DNA from: Chrysomallon squamiferum
Lineage: Eukaryota; Mollusca; Gastropoda; Neomphalida; Peltospiridae
Assembly: GCA_012295275.1 (NCBI GenBank)
Contig: CM022665.1
Location: 37,537,933-37,599,932 of the forward strand
Length of the DNA stretch: 62,000 bases
Direction of reading: 5' to 3'
Below the pieces are notes generated by a model that saw nothing but the letters and a program-made list of their open reading frames with translations, was not told the origin of the DNA and did no database searches. The position numbers were made by a program, and so were the translations under genes. Shown piece by piece: positions 45,006 to 56,200 of the stretch (position 1 is its first letter; the number at the start of each line of letters is the position of its first letter).

Positions 45006-45968
45006 TCAGCCAAACATAGAAGAAATCAACACGAGTAGCAGTCTAACTATCAGATCACCCAGTAACGGTTTGTAATGTTTAATCATTTCGAAAGTTGGTG
45101 ATCTTAATAACCATGAATCTTGCATCAGCTTCTTCCATTCCTTCATTTTGAAAATCTTAACATTTTCATGTTCTGAAATTATTATTCTACCATCTTCTAG
45201 TACACAAACATCAGATGGTTTAGAAATAGTGCATGTGTTTGGATAAATAAGAGTCATGAGACGTTTTTCTAGATTAATCATCGAAACGTAATTTTGCGTT
45301 TGGTTCACAAAAAACACCAGTTTTTCCGAAACGGAGATGCCTCTTAATTTGGGATAGCCTAAATGGACCCGGTATTCAACGTATCCCTCGGGATCGAAGA
45401 CAGTAATACAGAGTTTATTGGAGTCAGCGATTACTACTTTACCGCTTTTTGTGACCCTTATATGATAAGGATTATGACATGTAATCTCAGACGTCATTAA
45501 ACCGATGCTCTTGCAATCTTGATTTAGTATATTCACCTTTTCAGTGGTACCAGCAACCAGGTTTTTGTTTGGAAGCATAGCTATTCCGAAATAACGATGA
45601 TACGTCTTAATGGTTCTCAGGAGATGAACTTTTTTGTCCCGTAATTCAAAAAACGAAATGTTTCTTTCTCCAATACCTGGAACCAAAAAACTGTTGTCAC
45701 CCGTTGCCGTTATTCCGAATACTCTTCCCAAATGATTTGTGCTGTCCAGATATTTCCCGTCCATTGTAAAAGCTTTCGCGACAGCATTTACTATATCGGT
45801 GACGATTATGGCGCCGCATTTCAGAACAATCATTTGTTCAATCTGACCATCCCTTTCATCATGCTCGGTGGCAATGGAGAATTCTGAGAGAAATGTCATA
45901 TCAGAACAGTCCCTTTTCATCGGCGACATAAAGTCGTTTATGTATGTCCAACTTTTCCTTTCCCCCAT
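45006..45968 (-). CDS. NHL/TRIM-type beta-propeller protein, copy 4
   Basis: A 320-aa intronless frame starting MGERKSW. It differs from copies 2/3 at a few positions, where it mostly shows the copy-1 state: HRYF rather than PRYF, GTTEK rather than GTKEK, and IGL rather than IRL. It has its own Ser in QDCKSIG. The C-terminal tail is the Asp/Arg-containing form. The 5' flank shares gccgttctgccc with unit 1. Confidence 0.8.
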   Translation of the reverse strand: MGERKSWTYINDFMSPMKRDCSDMTFLSEFSIATEHDERDGQIEQMIVLKCGAIIVTDIVNAVAKAFTMDGKYLDSTNHLGRVFGITATGDNSFLVPGIGERNISFFELRDKKVHLLRTIKTYHRYFGIAMLPNKNLVAGTTEKVNILNQDCKSIGLMTSEITCHNPYHIRVTKSGKVVIADSNKLCITVFDPEGYVEYRVHLGYPKLRGISVSEKLVFFVNQTQNYVSMINLEKRLMTLIYPNTCTISKPSDVCVLEDGRIIISEHENVKIFKMKEWKKLMQDSWLLRSPTFEMIKHYKPLLGDLIVRLLLVLISSMFG

Positions 45969-46683
45969 GCAAAACGATTACTAAAACAAAACTGAAACGA
46001 GGAAACTGCCAGCAAAATTGTCCGATCACATGACTGTTGTGTACATTATTATTGATAATTTTATCTGGAGTTATTCCCCTTATTACACTGAAACGAAAAA
46101 TGTCGAAGTAGTGTCTTCGGACCAGAGAAGTAACAATTAAATGGTTTGGTTCATGATGATATATGCCGTTCTGCCCTAATGTTATTGTCGTCGTTGTTTT
46201 CTTCTCTTTTTCCACCCAGTTATTGAAGAACTACATAATATACTACATGTTTGTCAGATAATACTGAGATAAAAATAAAAATTGCTTTTCGAATGTTGTA
46301 ACGGTCCCCGTCTTAATAGTTTCATGGTCCAGCGTAAATATATGGTATTTACTGTATTTAATTCAATATGTTTATCACCGAAAGTAAAAATAAAGATTTT
46401 TTTAAAAATAATATGCAAATTAGACATAAGTATATAACATTAAGCAAACAATCCATTTATTTTATTTTATTTTATTTTTATATATTTTCTTGGGTTATTA
46501 TTATTATTTCTTGGAATATGGCTTTATGAGTCAGTGCGAGTAAATAAACATTTTATATTTCCAGTTTCAAAAACTTAATTCCAACCTTCAGACGCCTTTG
46601 AGATGCTATAGATGCTGATATTATTCTATTTTCATAACGTAATTGTGTACAAACATGGACGCAACCACTACAACAACAGCAAT

Positions 46684-46734
<51 letters not shown>

Positions 46735-46798
46735 TTATTAATAAATAAATAAAGTGTTTGTTTAATGTTATATATAAGATATTTTATAATTTTCAAAG

Positions 46799-46946
46799 GT
46801 TTCGCCTGAAATGCATGTTGATGACTATGACAACGAAAATTTCAATTCATTCAAGCTGGCAGATGAGGACCCTACTTTGAACCGGTCCATCTGAAAAAGA
46901 AAAAGAGGATTATGACGAAGAGTTTATAAAAACGTTAGAAAAGTAA
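46799..46946 (+). pseudogene. Frameshifted coding remnant (unit 4)
   Basis: Same sequence as in unit 2, with the same frameshift. Confidence 0.45.
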
Positions 46947-47690
46947 AGCCACGTAAAACAAAAAACTTGTTTATCGTCCACCCATTTCAGTTTTTACAGG
47001 TCGGGATGAAGGTTTTTATTTTTATTTTTTTATTTGTATACTGCATTTCATCTTCGGTATTTATTACAAAACTCACACAAGGGGATAACGACGGCATGCG
47101 TCCATCCAAACCGATCTTTAAGTGGCAGCCTTCCTTTGGCATGAAGCATGTCGCCATTTTCCATCTACTTATAGACGTCACAAAAGATAGATGAACATTC
47201 TATTCTATAGCCTGACAATTCCTGATAATGGTTAAACAGTTTTAATAGTTTTAACACTTTACTTGAAAAATAATGAATAAAAATATTTAATAAAGGAGGG
47301 CAGGAGTATTTATCAGGTCTGACGGGCATGCTAAACAAGTACTTTTTTTATATTTATTTTATTTTATTATTATTAGGTTGTTTTTTGTGGGTTTTTTTTG
47401 TAATCTGGCCTAAATTACAGTTTCAAATTATTAAACAATTTAAAGACTTCATTTTAATTCTTTGTTTTAAATTATTATCTAAATATGTTTGGCTATAATT
47501 ATGTATTTAGGATTCTTCCAGTGTATTTATTCATTAATACAAGTTAAGTCTTACCAGAAGAAAATGAAAATCACAGAATGGGACTAAACATCTTTCCATA
47601 TAATAATGATAATAACAATAGCTATAACATTAACAATAATAATAATAACAATAACAATAATAATAATAAATCTTGGTTTTACATTTTATA

Positions 47691-48684
47691 GGTCAGCCAA
47701 TCATCAGTCCAAAATTTAATTAAGTGGAACGCCCTTCTCCTATTATGTGATTTTATTTTAAACCATAAGACTGAAAAGTGGAGAATGCTTAATAATACTG
47801 TCTAAGAATTAGTTCTGTTCGAGGACTGGGTAACTTTAAAATAACCTACGTAAAGGTATTGTTCATTATAGGAATATTTCATTAACACTTGTTATCGGTA
47901 CACTTTTATAGATGAATGCAGTCTACGTACAATACAGAGTGCATCAGGTTGCTTGAACCTTTTGATTTGTTGCCGAATACAGTATTAATTCTTTATAAAT
48001 CTGGTTGTATAAACAACTAATTAATTACCTAACTAACTAACTAAATAAATAAATAAATAAACAAAATAAAAATTAAATTAAGAAGAAGAAAAGAAAGAAA
48101 TAATCTTGTTTACACGATATTTAATTTTTTATTATTATTATTATTATTTTGTTTTTATTCTGTTTTTAATTTCGTAGAATCTTTTATGCGTAAATGGCAC
48201 AAGGAATTCAGATTAAGATCCTTGTTTTTACTGTAGGAGGTGTTGTCCAATATTTTTATTTCGATTAATATACTGAACAACAGAACAAAAACGGTTAGAG
48301 AATTACATGTTAATAATATTCCCTGACACGGTCATGACAATGCGACACTCATTAACACTTATTAATGAGCCTCCTTCGTTTTGATCTTATTCTCGTATTT
48401 ATATTCATTACAAGATAGGGAGCTTGTTAATATTGAAATATCTGGTTACCGAAGCTTGGCTATATTTAGGCAACGTCCGAATTTCACTCAAGCTGCTTAA
48501 TCCAGGCTATTTGTATATCATCGAGTTTATTGTTTACCACACTGCAGATAAGTGTAGCATCTTGAAAACAAAAGCTCCAGTGTATGTTATTTTATAAAAT
48601 ATACTGAGGATGATTTATGTCAAAGATAACAACAGATGCCTACCCCTCAGCATTATATATCTAATTAAATAAGATAATTTCAAT

Positions 48685-48715
<31 letters not shown>

Positions 48716-48855
48716 TTTTAACTTTATTGTATTTTATTTTATTTTATTATTATTATTTTTTTTTTTTTTGTTTAATGAAGAAAAAAGAGGTAATATAGGC
48801 CTATACATTCGTAATTGGCTATATGAAAAACAGAATCAACGACAGTCGGTTATAT

Positions 48856-48891
<36 letters not shown>

Positions 48892-48950
48892 AACGTCACA
48901 TGAGTATGCTTTTCTTTGCATGATTATTATATTGATATTGATTGTTTTTG
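47691..48950. other. Unique right flank of the array, no gene seen
   Basis: AT-rich DNA with (AAAT)n near 48036-48060, (TTTA)n at 48679-48720 and (GT)n at 48858-48890. A short palindrome CTCATTAA...TTAATGAG lies at about 48347-48368. I see no coding exon. Confidence 0.5.
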
Positions 48951-49577
48951 TCGTACGATAACGGCGCCAGGGTACAAGATAACTCAGAACTGTCTGTTAT
49001 GCACGGAGGTAATTCTTAATGACCTCAGCTTTGTTGAACGCTAATTTTAAAGCTGATCAAAACAAAATAAAAATTAACAGTCCTTGATTTTTTTTTTTTT
49101 TTTTTTTCCGATATTTTTCATAGACAAGAACGCACGTACCACAGCATTTGATAAATCAGACAAGGCGAACTGGGAAGTAATTCAGTGAATGCACCGAGCA
49201 TGTTTGATCCAGTGACCCTCGACCTTAGACCCTCGTGCTTAAACTATCGATAAGAAAAGTTATCTCTGTTGATGGTCTTCCTGATGACCAATACTTAAAG
49301 GAGCGACGTAAAAATAAAAGGAGAAAGAAAAGAAGAGTTGTTTACTGCAAGTCGAACTCAAAACGACAAGTGAATTTACTGCATCGTTGATTTTCTGTCC
49401 CTTCAAAGCTTTAGCCACAGCAGTGACTATGCTTCATGCTGATACGTGGTTGTTTTACTTTGTTTTGATCAGCTTAAAATTAGCGCTCAACAAAGGCTGG
49501 GCAAAATCATTAAGAAATATCTCCATGTATGAGAAACAATTCTTAATTATCTTGTACCCTGACGTAGTTATCGTACG

Positions 49578-49578
<1 letters not shown>
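48951..49578. mobile_element. 628-bp element with long terminal inverted repeats (foldback/MITE-like)
   Basis: The left arm at about 48951-49072 and the right arm at about 49456-49578 are imperfect reverse complements: both begin TCGTACGATAAC and share AGGGTACAAGATAA, AATTCTTAATGA-like and TTGTTGA.CGCTAATTTTA blocks. The spacer of about 380 bp has no credible ORF. I cannot identify the superfamily or a clear target duplication. An AAT microsatellite abuts the right end. Confidence 0.7.
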
Positions 49579-49637
<59 letters not shown>

Positions 49638-50377
49638 GTAAAGTAATGATAATGATAATGATAATGATGATAACAATAACAATAATAATAGTAGTAGTAG
49701 TAATAAACGAATAAATAAATAAAAAAATAAATAAATTTCGAACGCACCTTCCTCGCCGCCTTCAGTCAACATGGAGTTCTATACAGCAATTTCGTCTCGT
49801 ACTGATATATACACTACTATACACCTATAGCTTTAATTATTATTCTGTGAAGCTCAATGAACAATGACGTGAAAAATGGGTTTTATATTGATTTGTCTTA
49901 ACTATGTTTTCGAATTATTTCAGTTTGTAGTGTGAAAAATGCATTAGTTTTGTTTCTGTAAACCTTTTAACTCTAACCAGCATATTATCCTGTGTTTACA
50001 AATGCTTTAAGAGTTTTGTTTGTTTTTACATTGAAAAAACGAGGCCAAACAAATAGATGTAAATTAGAATTGACACAGAATTAGATGTACTTGAAATTCG
50101 AAAGCATGAAAATGTATATAGTCACACAAAGACATGCCCGTGTATGTGTTTTTGTGTGTATTTGTGTTTGTGGTCCATGTATAAGTAAATTTAATTCATT
50201 TAGAAATATTACAAATGCATATGCATGAAAGTGCAGTCTATCTATCTCTCCATCCTAATATCGGTAAATTTAATTCGATTAGAAACACTACAAATACATA
50301 TACACGTGAAAATAAATATACTTACCCAAACACATATCACACACATTCACTCGAACGAAATAAAATATCACATTCGT

Positions 50378-50409
<32 letters not shown>

Positions 50410-50725
50410 ACACACATATACCCACACCCACTTTCAACGGTGATTTATATTATAATTCCGATATGTATATATTTAGTAAGTATTCATGGTCATCCTTATC
50501 TATGCATATTGTTAATACATTAACTTTTTGGATCTCTAAAATTACTAGAAGCTTCTGTGTTTTTTTATGATGTTGCTTTACAATGTTGTTGATGCAGAAT
50601 TCTGGACTAACCTAAAAATTTCACTTACTGTAATTAATGACATTCTAGAAGGTTCGGTTTCATATCGAATTGTGTAATCATTTTCAAACGTTGCCATAAA
50701 TAAGTTAGATGTACTAAAACTGATA

Positions 50726-50796
<71 letters not shown>

Positions 50797-51153
50797 TTTT
50801 AGACGGCAAGGCTCAAATAACCTGCATTTAATGCTTTAAGAGTTGGATTACCGCGAACAGATTAAATTCTTAATGTGGATTTCGAAGCTTTACTGATTCA
50901 GACAAAGAAGATAATGGTTCTAAAATACCAACAAAAAAATTAATTCTAACACATCAAAAAAGTCACACACACACCCACACACTTAAACACATAGTTAAAT
51001 ATCATTTTCTGAAACACAAAAGCCATTTGTTTATGTTTATTTATCTGTACTTGTATAAAATGTAAATGTATGTGTATTTACTTATCATTATTTTATCATC
51101 ATCATCATCATCATTATTATTACTATTGTTCAACAACAACAAAGTAGTAGTCC

Positions 51154-51200
<47 letters not shown>

Positions 51201-52789
51201 ATAATAATAATTAATTAAAGAAATCATGGATATATTTTAAATTGTTTACCTAGCTTCAAACGAAAAGAAACGTAATATAAATGCTATAAAACTGATAAAA
51301 TTATATTCGGTTAAAACGAAATTACAAATTAAAATATCTCTTTGATCTTAAAACAAACTGAAAATTAAAAACAGGATAAAACACGTTTAATCTTTCAACC
51401 ACTTCATATAAATAAGTAGTATTTTTGAAATTCGAAAAGAAAAAAAAAGAAGAAAAAAATATTATATGGCACTTCAAAAACAAGACCATTATACAGTTTC
51501 CGATTAAACAGTATTCTGTGTGTGTTATTTATTGTTTTTAAACTAACATAAAATCCAAACAATGTATTTGTTTTCAAGCTCGAACAACGTCGATTTTTTT
51601 ATATACCAATGTTAATGGCTGGTACAATGAATACACCACATTTGCACGGACGTCAGTACTGCTTAATAGATGACGATTTTATAAGGTTGAAAGAAAAAAT
51701 GAGAAAAAAAGAAAAGAAAACACAATTGATTCTGCCAGCCAATGTTGTTATTAACTACACTTGTTTTCTGCTAATATCTTTTATTTTCTATCTTGCTTTC
51801 GTTCTTTCTTTCACTCTTTCTCCTCTATCTTTCAGTCGTTCTTTTCTCTCTCTCTCTCTTCTTTTCTTTTGTCTTCTTTCTTTTTTCTTTCCCTCTTCCT
51901 TTCTTTTTCATTCTTTTTTCTTTTTCTTCTTTGCTTTGGTTTTTGAAAGACGTGTTAAATAGACAGCAATTTAGGAAAAAAAGAATTTCTCTTATTTCTC
52001 CGCTGTAAACAAATTAATTTATGCTTGCGAATAATAATCGTTGACAGTTAATGATTATTTGTAGTTATTTTGTATGGTTTCTATGTCGATGGCGTGCTTG
52101 AATTAATAATATATCGCAGAGCTGCTTTCCTGTTTTATGTCTGTTGTGTAGAACGGTTGTTTTGGTTCAATCTGGAGATAATGGAGTTTAACATTCTATG
52201 ACGCAATGAGGAACAGAATTGCTGCTTCTGTTGCAAATATTTATTTGTTTGCGTGTTCAAGTGCGTGTGCGGACTCTATTTTTGTCATTACAGAAACGAA
52301 CTAACATCATCAACAACAACAGCACTAATGGGATTATACACTGATAGTGATGGCATAAACAACAAAAAGAACAATAATAATGATCATGATCATGCTGATG
52401 TTGATAACAATAATAATAATGCCATCAGTACCACCACCACCACCACAACAACAATAATAATAATAATAATAAAAGAGATAAAAACAACAAGAAAAAGAGG
52501 AATAATTACCACAATACAGCGGATCAAAGCTCAAAACATATTTTCATTAACTACTAAGAATTTTCATTTTCATTTTTATTAGGATATTTTAATGTTTTTA
52601 TTTATTTATTTATTTATTTATTTTCACTAATAATTAGAAATCACAGCGATACTAAAGATTCTCGAATTACATATAAAACATATAAAGACACATTTATTTA
52701 AATTATTTGTAGAACATTTATGTGTTTACGAATGTTTGTATGTATGGATGTATGTATTTTAGGATTTCAATATTTCTGTCTTATGTACG
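49579..52789. other. Microsatellite-rich intergenic DNA, no gene seen
   Basis: Contains (AAT)n with AAC/GAT variants at 49579-49720, (CA)n at about 50383-50408, (TC)n at 50728-50792, (TAG)n at about 51146-51200, a CT-rich tract at 51790-51945, and trinucleotide runs at 52430-52475. All ORFs here are low-complexity translations of these repeats. Confidence 0.6.
50728..50792. repeat. (TC)n microsatellite
   Basis: An uninterrupted CT dinucleotide run of about 65 bases. Similar tracts lie at 55054-55111 and 57648-57706. Confidence 0.97.
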
Positions 52790-52950
52790 TCTGAACAGAC
52801 TCTGCACATAGACAATATTCGGGAACGCACTGGCGCAGGAGGACAAAGTCCAATCACGACCTCACAAACCCCGCCAGATGCCGCTGACGAGACTCGAACG
52901 TATTCACCCATTCACCCACACTCCGAAGATGAACGACGTTACCGTTCGGC
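52790..52950 (-). repeat. Possible tRNA-derived SINE
   Basis: A block richer in GC than its surroundings. On the minus strand it reads GCCGAACGGTAACGTCGTTC, CTTCGGA and ACGTTCGAGTCTCGTC, resembling a tRNA head with a near-consensus B box (GTTCGAGTC at about 52891-52899). About 100 bases of non-tRNA body follow. There is no second copy in the window, so repeat status is inferred. Confidence 0.35.
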
Positions 52951-53290
52951 ATGTGTGCGTGTGAGTGTGTGTGTTATGTGTGTACGTATTTACGTATGTG
53001 TATTTGTATACCTGTGCGTGTGTGTGTGTGGACGTACAAGTGTGTATGTATTGCTATGTTTCTTACGTGATATACACAGTGTATACACATTGTTATATAC
53101 TAAAGAAAGGAAAAAAAAGTAGTGCAAATCCGCTTAATATAATTATATACTTTACTGAAACAATAAGATACATGTACTTTACAAAAACAAGGTTAATTGA
53201 TTATTTTACAAAAACAAATATGTATTTTATAGAAACAAGCTTAAAGTATAATTAATGATATTATCACAAACAAATTAAAAATATATTAAA

Positions 53291-53335
<45 letters not shown>

Positions 53336-55051
53336 AATAAATAAATAAATAAAATAACAGGTAGCAGAGAACCAATCATTTGTATATTATAAAAAAACTC
53401 AGTTAATATATACCTAAATAAAATAAAAATATATATATATATATATCTATATCTATATCTATCTATCTATATATATATAGATAGATATATATATATATAT
53501 ATATTTAAATAAACAACATACTTGCTGTGCATTAAGTTAAACAATAAACCCGAAACGTTTTCCATTTAATAAAACATAAATTCTCATAAAACAAATAAAT
53601 CATTTTGTTTGTTGAATTAATGGTCAGTGAATTTACGAAAGCCAGCGACCAATGTCTTTGTATATATTCAGCATTCCTTTCCATCATTATAGGAAACTAT
53701 TGATACTGATTTGTTTTACTTTAATAGATCTCGAAGATAATCGATATATTTTGTGTTTAACCTGTGTCCACGCTGTAGACATTTTACTTAAGTGGAGTTA
53801 CCTGGTGCACTTTAAATCAGCACAAACAATTGGTTTAAAATCGGTTATTGCAATTTCGTGTGCCAGGCATAAAACTGAAGTAGATGTCATAGTTAATGGT
53901 ATTTTCTTAAATGAATGACATATACTGTAAATCGATTCTTCTTACAGAAGATTTATTATACATTCAATGCATTTTTATTCTTGTTTGACACAGACTTATA
54001 TATATATATATATATATAAACCACATACACACACACACACACACAATTACACGAATGCTTCTTTTTCAAATGTTTTGGTTTATGCTATCTAGTCCGATAA
54101 TTGTTAAGTGTGAAAAAAAAAAAAAAAAAAAAAAAAAAAAGGTTTTGTGCAGCTTTATTAAACAATACATTATACATTATTTTATTTTTTTTTTTTTTTT
54201 TTTTATTTCGATGTAGTGATAAAGTCCTCAGTGCTAATTTAAATATATTAAGATAATTTCATTTTATCAAGATTATTTCTCCTATTCCAGCATCCGATGG
54301 TTTAATTTGTTCCACTGTAATAGTATATTTGTTTTTTTTTTTTTTTTTCATGTTATAATGTTATTATTAATGTTAAGATATAAATAACCTGATGAATAAC
54401 CCGTTCTGGTTAGTTCTCCAGCCTTGTACATCAAAGTTTTTGTGGTTTAAGTTGTCCTGCCCGATGCAAATTGTTCCCATTTCTTTCCCATGAAACGTCA
54501 GCAGCATTTACTTTCTGAATCAACCGTTGACATCTGCGTTTCATCATTGACGCCTATGAAAACTCCTCATCTCTCTCGATATCAGCTGAATATTTGAACT
54601 AGAACACAGAGTTATCAGTGTGAAACGATGTTTTAATTGATTCTGTATCTCGACCAGCTTGTAATACAAATAAACCCGGTGATTGGCATCACACATGTGG
54701 GTCCAGCTGGTTTTTGATTTTCCCCATTAACACGTCTTTGCGACTTCACTGACTTCGTTGTCTGATTAGAAATGTTGGTACTGATAGCTGTAGTAATAGT
54801 AATACTGGTAGGAGAAAAGATGGTGGTGGTGGTAGCGGTAGTGGTAGTGGTTGTAGTAGTAACAGTAGCCTCTTTTGTTAACAGCAATATCAATGAAAAC
54901 AAAAATAATGTGGTGGTAATAGTAATAGTAGTAGGAGGCAAATAGTAGAAAATATATATGATTTTTGCTTTCTTTTGTTATTATTATTTTTTTTATTATT
55001 ATTATTATCTTATTATTTCAATCTGTTTGTATATATATATATATATATACA

Positions 55052-55115
<64 letters not shown>

Positions 55116-55600
55116 TTTCTCCTTTTTTTTGGCTTTATCTTTTTTTCTTTCTTTCTTTCTCTCGTTCTCTATCTTTATTTCTCTTTCGCTGTCTTTCTAT
55201 CTCTCTATATATGTATCTCTTTTTCTGCTTTTCTCGGACTATCGCTTTCACTTATTCTTTTTATTATATCTTTCTATCTGTCTCTCTGTCTGTCCATCTA
55301 TTTATATATGTGTGTACATTTGTAAGTATATATATATGTAGTATGTATTTATCTTAATTGTTTTGTTATCTATCTGTCTATCCATCCATTCATCCGATCA
55401 TCTGACTTTATACAAATATGAATTTATCTCGTACAAAATGTATACACACACAAACATGTGCTTACTATCACAAGTACATGTACTTTCACTTGTTCTACAC
55501 GTGATTAAAATCCGTCCAATATTTGCCACAACTAGTAATTATAACACTTTCACCAAAGCTCTATTTTAATTAAAAAAATATTACGGACTCGAGATTTCTC
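52951..55600. other. Intergenic DNA, repeat-rich, no gene supported
   Basis: Includes (GT)-rich DNA at 52951-53030, (AAT)n/(AAAT)n at 53298-53352, a TA/TATC palindromic tract at 53430-53505, poly-A at 54114-54140, poly-T runs near 54186-54204 and 54332-54349, and (TA)n(TC)n at 55031-55111. The stretch 54400-54620 is less repetitive and could be regulatory, but I see no defined motif. Confidence 0.5.
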
Positions 55601-55605
55601 AGCTT

Positions 55606-56091
55606 ATGGACATACTGACACGCCTACCAGATTATATTGATCTTGTTACTATGGAAATCGTTTCGTTCAGGTGTATTCCGTTTTACGTTGACTATGTATA
55701 TAAATACCCTGACACGGGTCTGTCGATAGAACTATTCGTGACAGCACTGGCAAAGGTAAACATTAATCTGCTTTCTTTTTTCGAGCTACTAGACGTCAAA
55801 CTGGAACGAATCAAGAAAAACGTCAAACTGGATTCCAATATGAATTATTTCAGACATTCGCAAAACAGGCGACGGCGAAAATTACCGCACATTCAAAGGA
55901 AGCAGCAAGACAGTTCTATATTCTGGCCTTCGTTTCACGGGGCGCTCGCTTGGATGAGGAAGAACCAGGAAACTATAGACACGGCTGTGAAACTTCTCGA
56001 GATTTACCCAAGTCTTAATACAGGACAGATCACTCGACGTTTTTTGGAATTTTCTCTGCCCTTTTTTCGGGGCGAAACCGAGCAAGTCTGA
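55606..56091 (+). CDS. N-terminal frame of an unrecognised P-loop protein gene
   Basis: A 161-aa frame from the first ATG after an in-frame stop near 55568. It is helix-rich, with LPDYIDLVTMEIV and YPDTGLSIELFVTALAKVN, a basic stretch (QNRRRRKLPHIQRKQQ), then WPSFHGALAWMRK and TAVKLLEIYPSLN. The first helical block is faintly like a death-fold (CARD/DED) domain; this is inference only. The frame ends at a stop at 56089-56091, right after a six-T run (56062-56067). The next frame is already open from 55991 and leads into the P-loop ORF, so this is probably the N-terminal half of one protein. Codon use is ordinary and the region is clearly non-repetitive. A strong donor (AAG|GTAAAC at 55756) offers an alternative splice. 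Confidence 0.65.
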   Translation: MDILTRLPDYIDLVTMEIVSFRCIPFYVDYVYKYPDTGLSIELFVTALAKVNINLLSFFELLDVKLERIKKNVKLDSNMNYFRHSQNRRRRKLPHIQRKQQDSSIFWPSFHGALAWMRKNQETIDTAVKLLEIYPSLNTGQITRRFLEFSLPFFRGETEQV

Positions 56092-56200
56092 TAAAGAAAC
56101 ATCTGAAAACACAGAACGCTTTGGCACACAATGCGCTGTTACAATTCCATCCATCTGTGTAACCGAGTGTGGTGATGATTATACCGAAAACCTGTACGGT

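Larger units (their letters stand above)
24004..47690. repeat. Head-to-tail tandem array of a ~6.8-kb composite unit, 3 full copies plus a partial fourth
   Basis: The landmark gttaaagatat recurs at 24004, 30769, 37563 and 44357, giving periods of 6765, 6794 and 6794 bases. Each unit has a LINE remnant (+), a beta-propeller gene (-), a spacer with a broken coding remnant (+), and then, in units 1-3, a copy of the PP4R3 intron segment. The fourth unit lacks the intron copy and meets unique sequence at 47691. Copies are nearly identical apart from homopolymer and microsatellite lengths and scattered substitutions. Unit 1 is the most diverged. Confidence 0.97.
44357..47690. repeat. Array unit 4, partial
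   Basis: Carries the LINE remnant, propeller gene and spacer but no PP4R3-intron copy. After the shared AAATCTT-GTTTTAC region it leaves the array for unique sequence at 47691. At several propeller sites it has the unit-1 state rather than the unit-2/3 state. Confidence 0.9.

Noticed and set aside
45901-46215. 104-aa minus-strand ORF upstream of propeller copy 4
   Set aside because: It overlaps the propeller start in another frame, and the other units have no equivalent frame of this length.
24004-47690. The regular long repeats considered as a CRISPR-like or satellite array
   Set aside because: The repeat unit is 6.8 kb with genes inside, in a eukaryotic genome. It is a segmental tandem duplication, not a satellite or CRISPR.
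48347-48368. Short palindrome CTCATTAA...TTAATGAG
   Set aside because: Eight-base arms in AT-rich DNA are expected by chance, and nothing around it supports a function.
49455-49772. Minus-strand 105-aa ORF with poly-Tyr and Leu runs
   Set aside because: Translation of an AAT repeat running into the inverted-repeat element.
51609-51962. 117-aa plus-strand ORF
   Set aside because: Most of it is a CT-rich low-complexity tract. The short start has no family likeness or splice context.
53652-53918. 88-aa plus-strand ORF
   Set aside because: No recognisable family and no convincing splice sites or start context; likely chance, though not repetitive.
54958-55357. Three overlapping ORFs of 116-130 aa rich in Ser and Leu
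   Set aside because: Products of (TA)n and (TC)n tracts in three frames.
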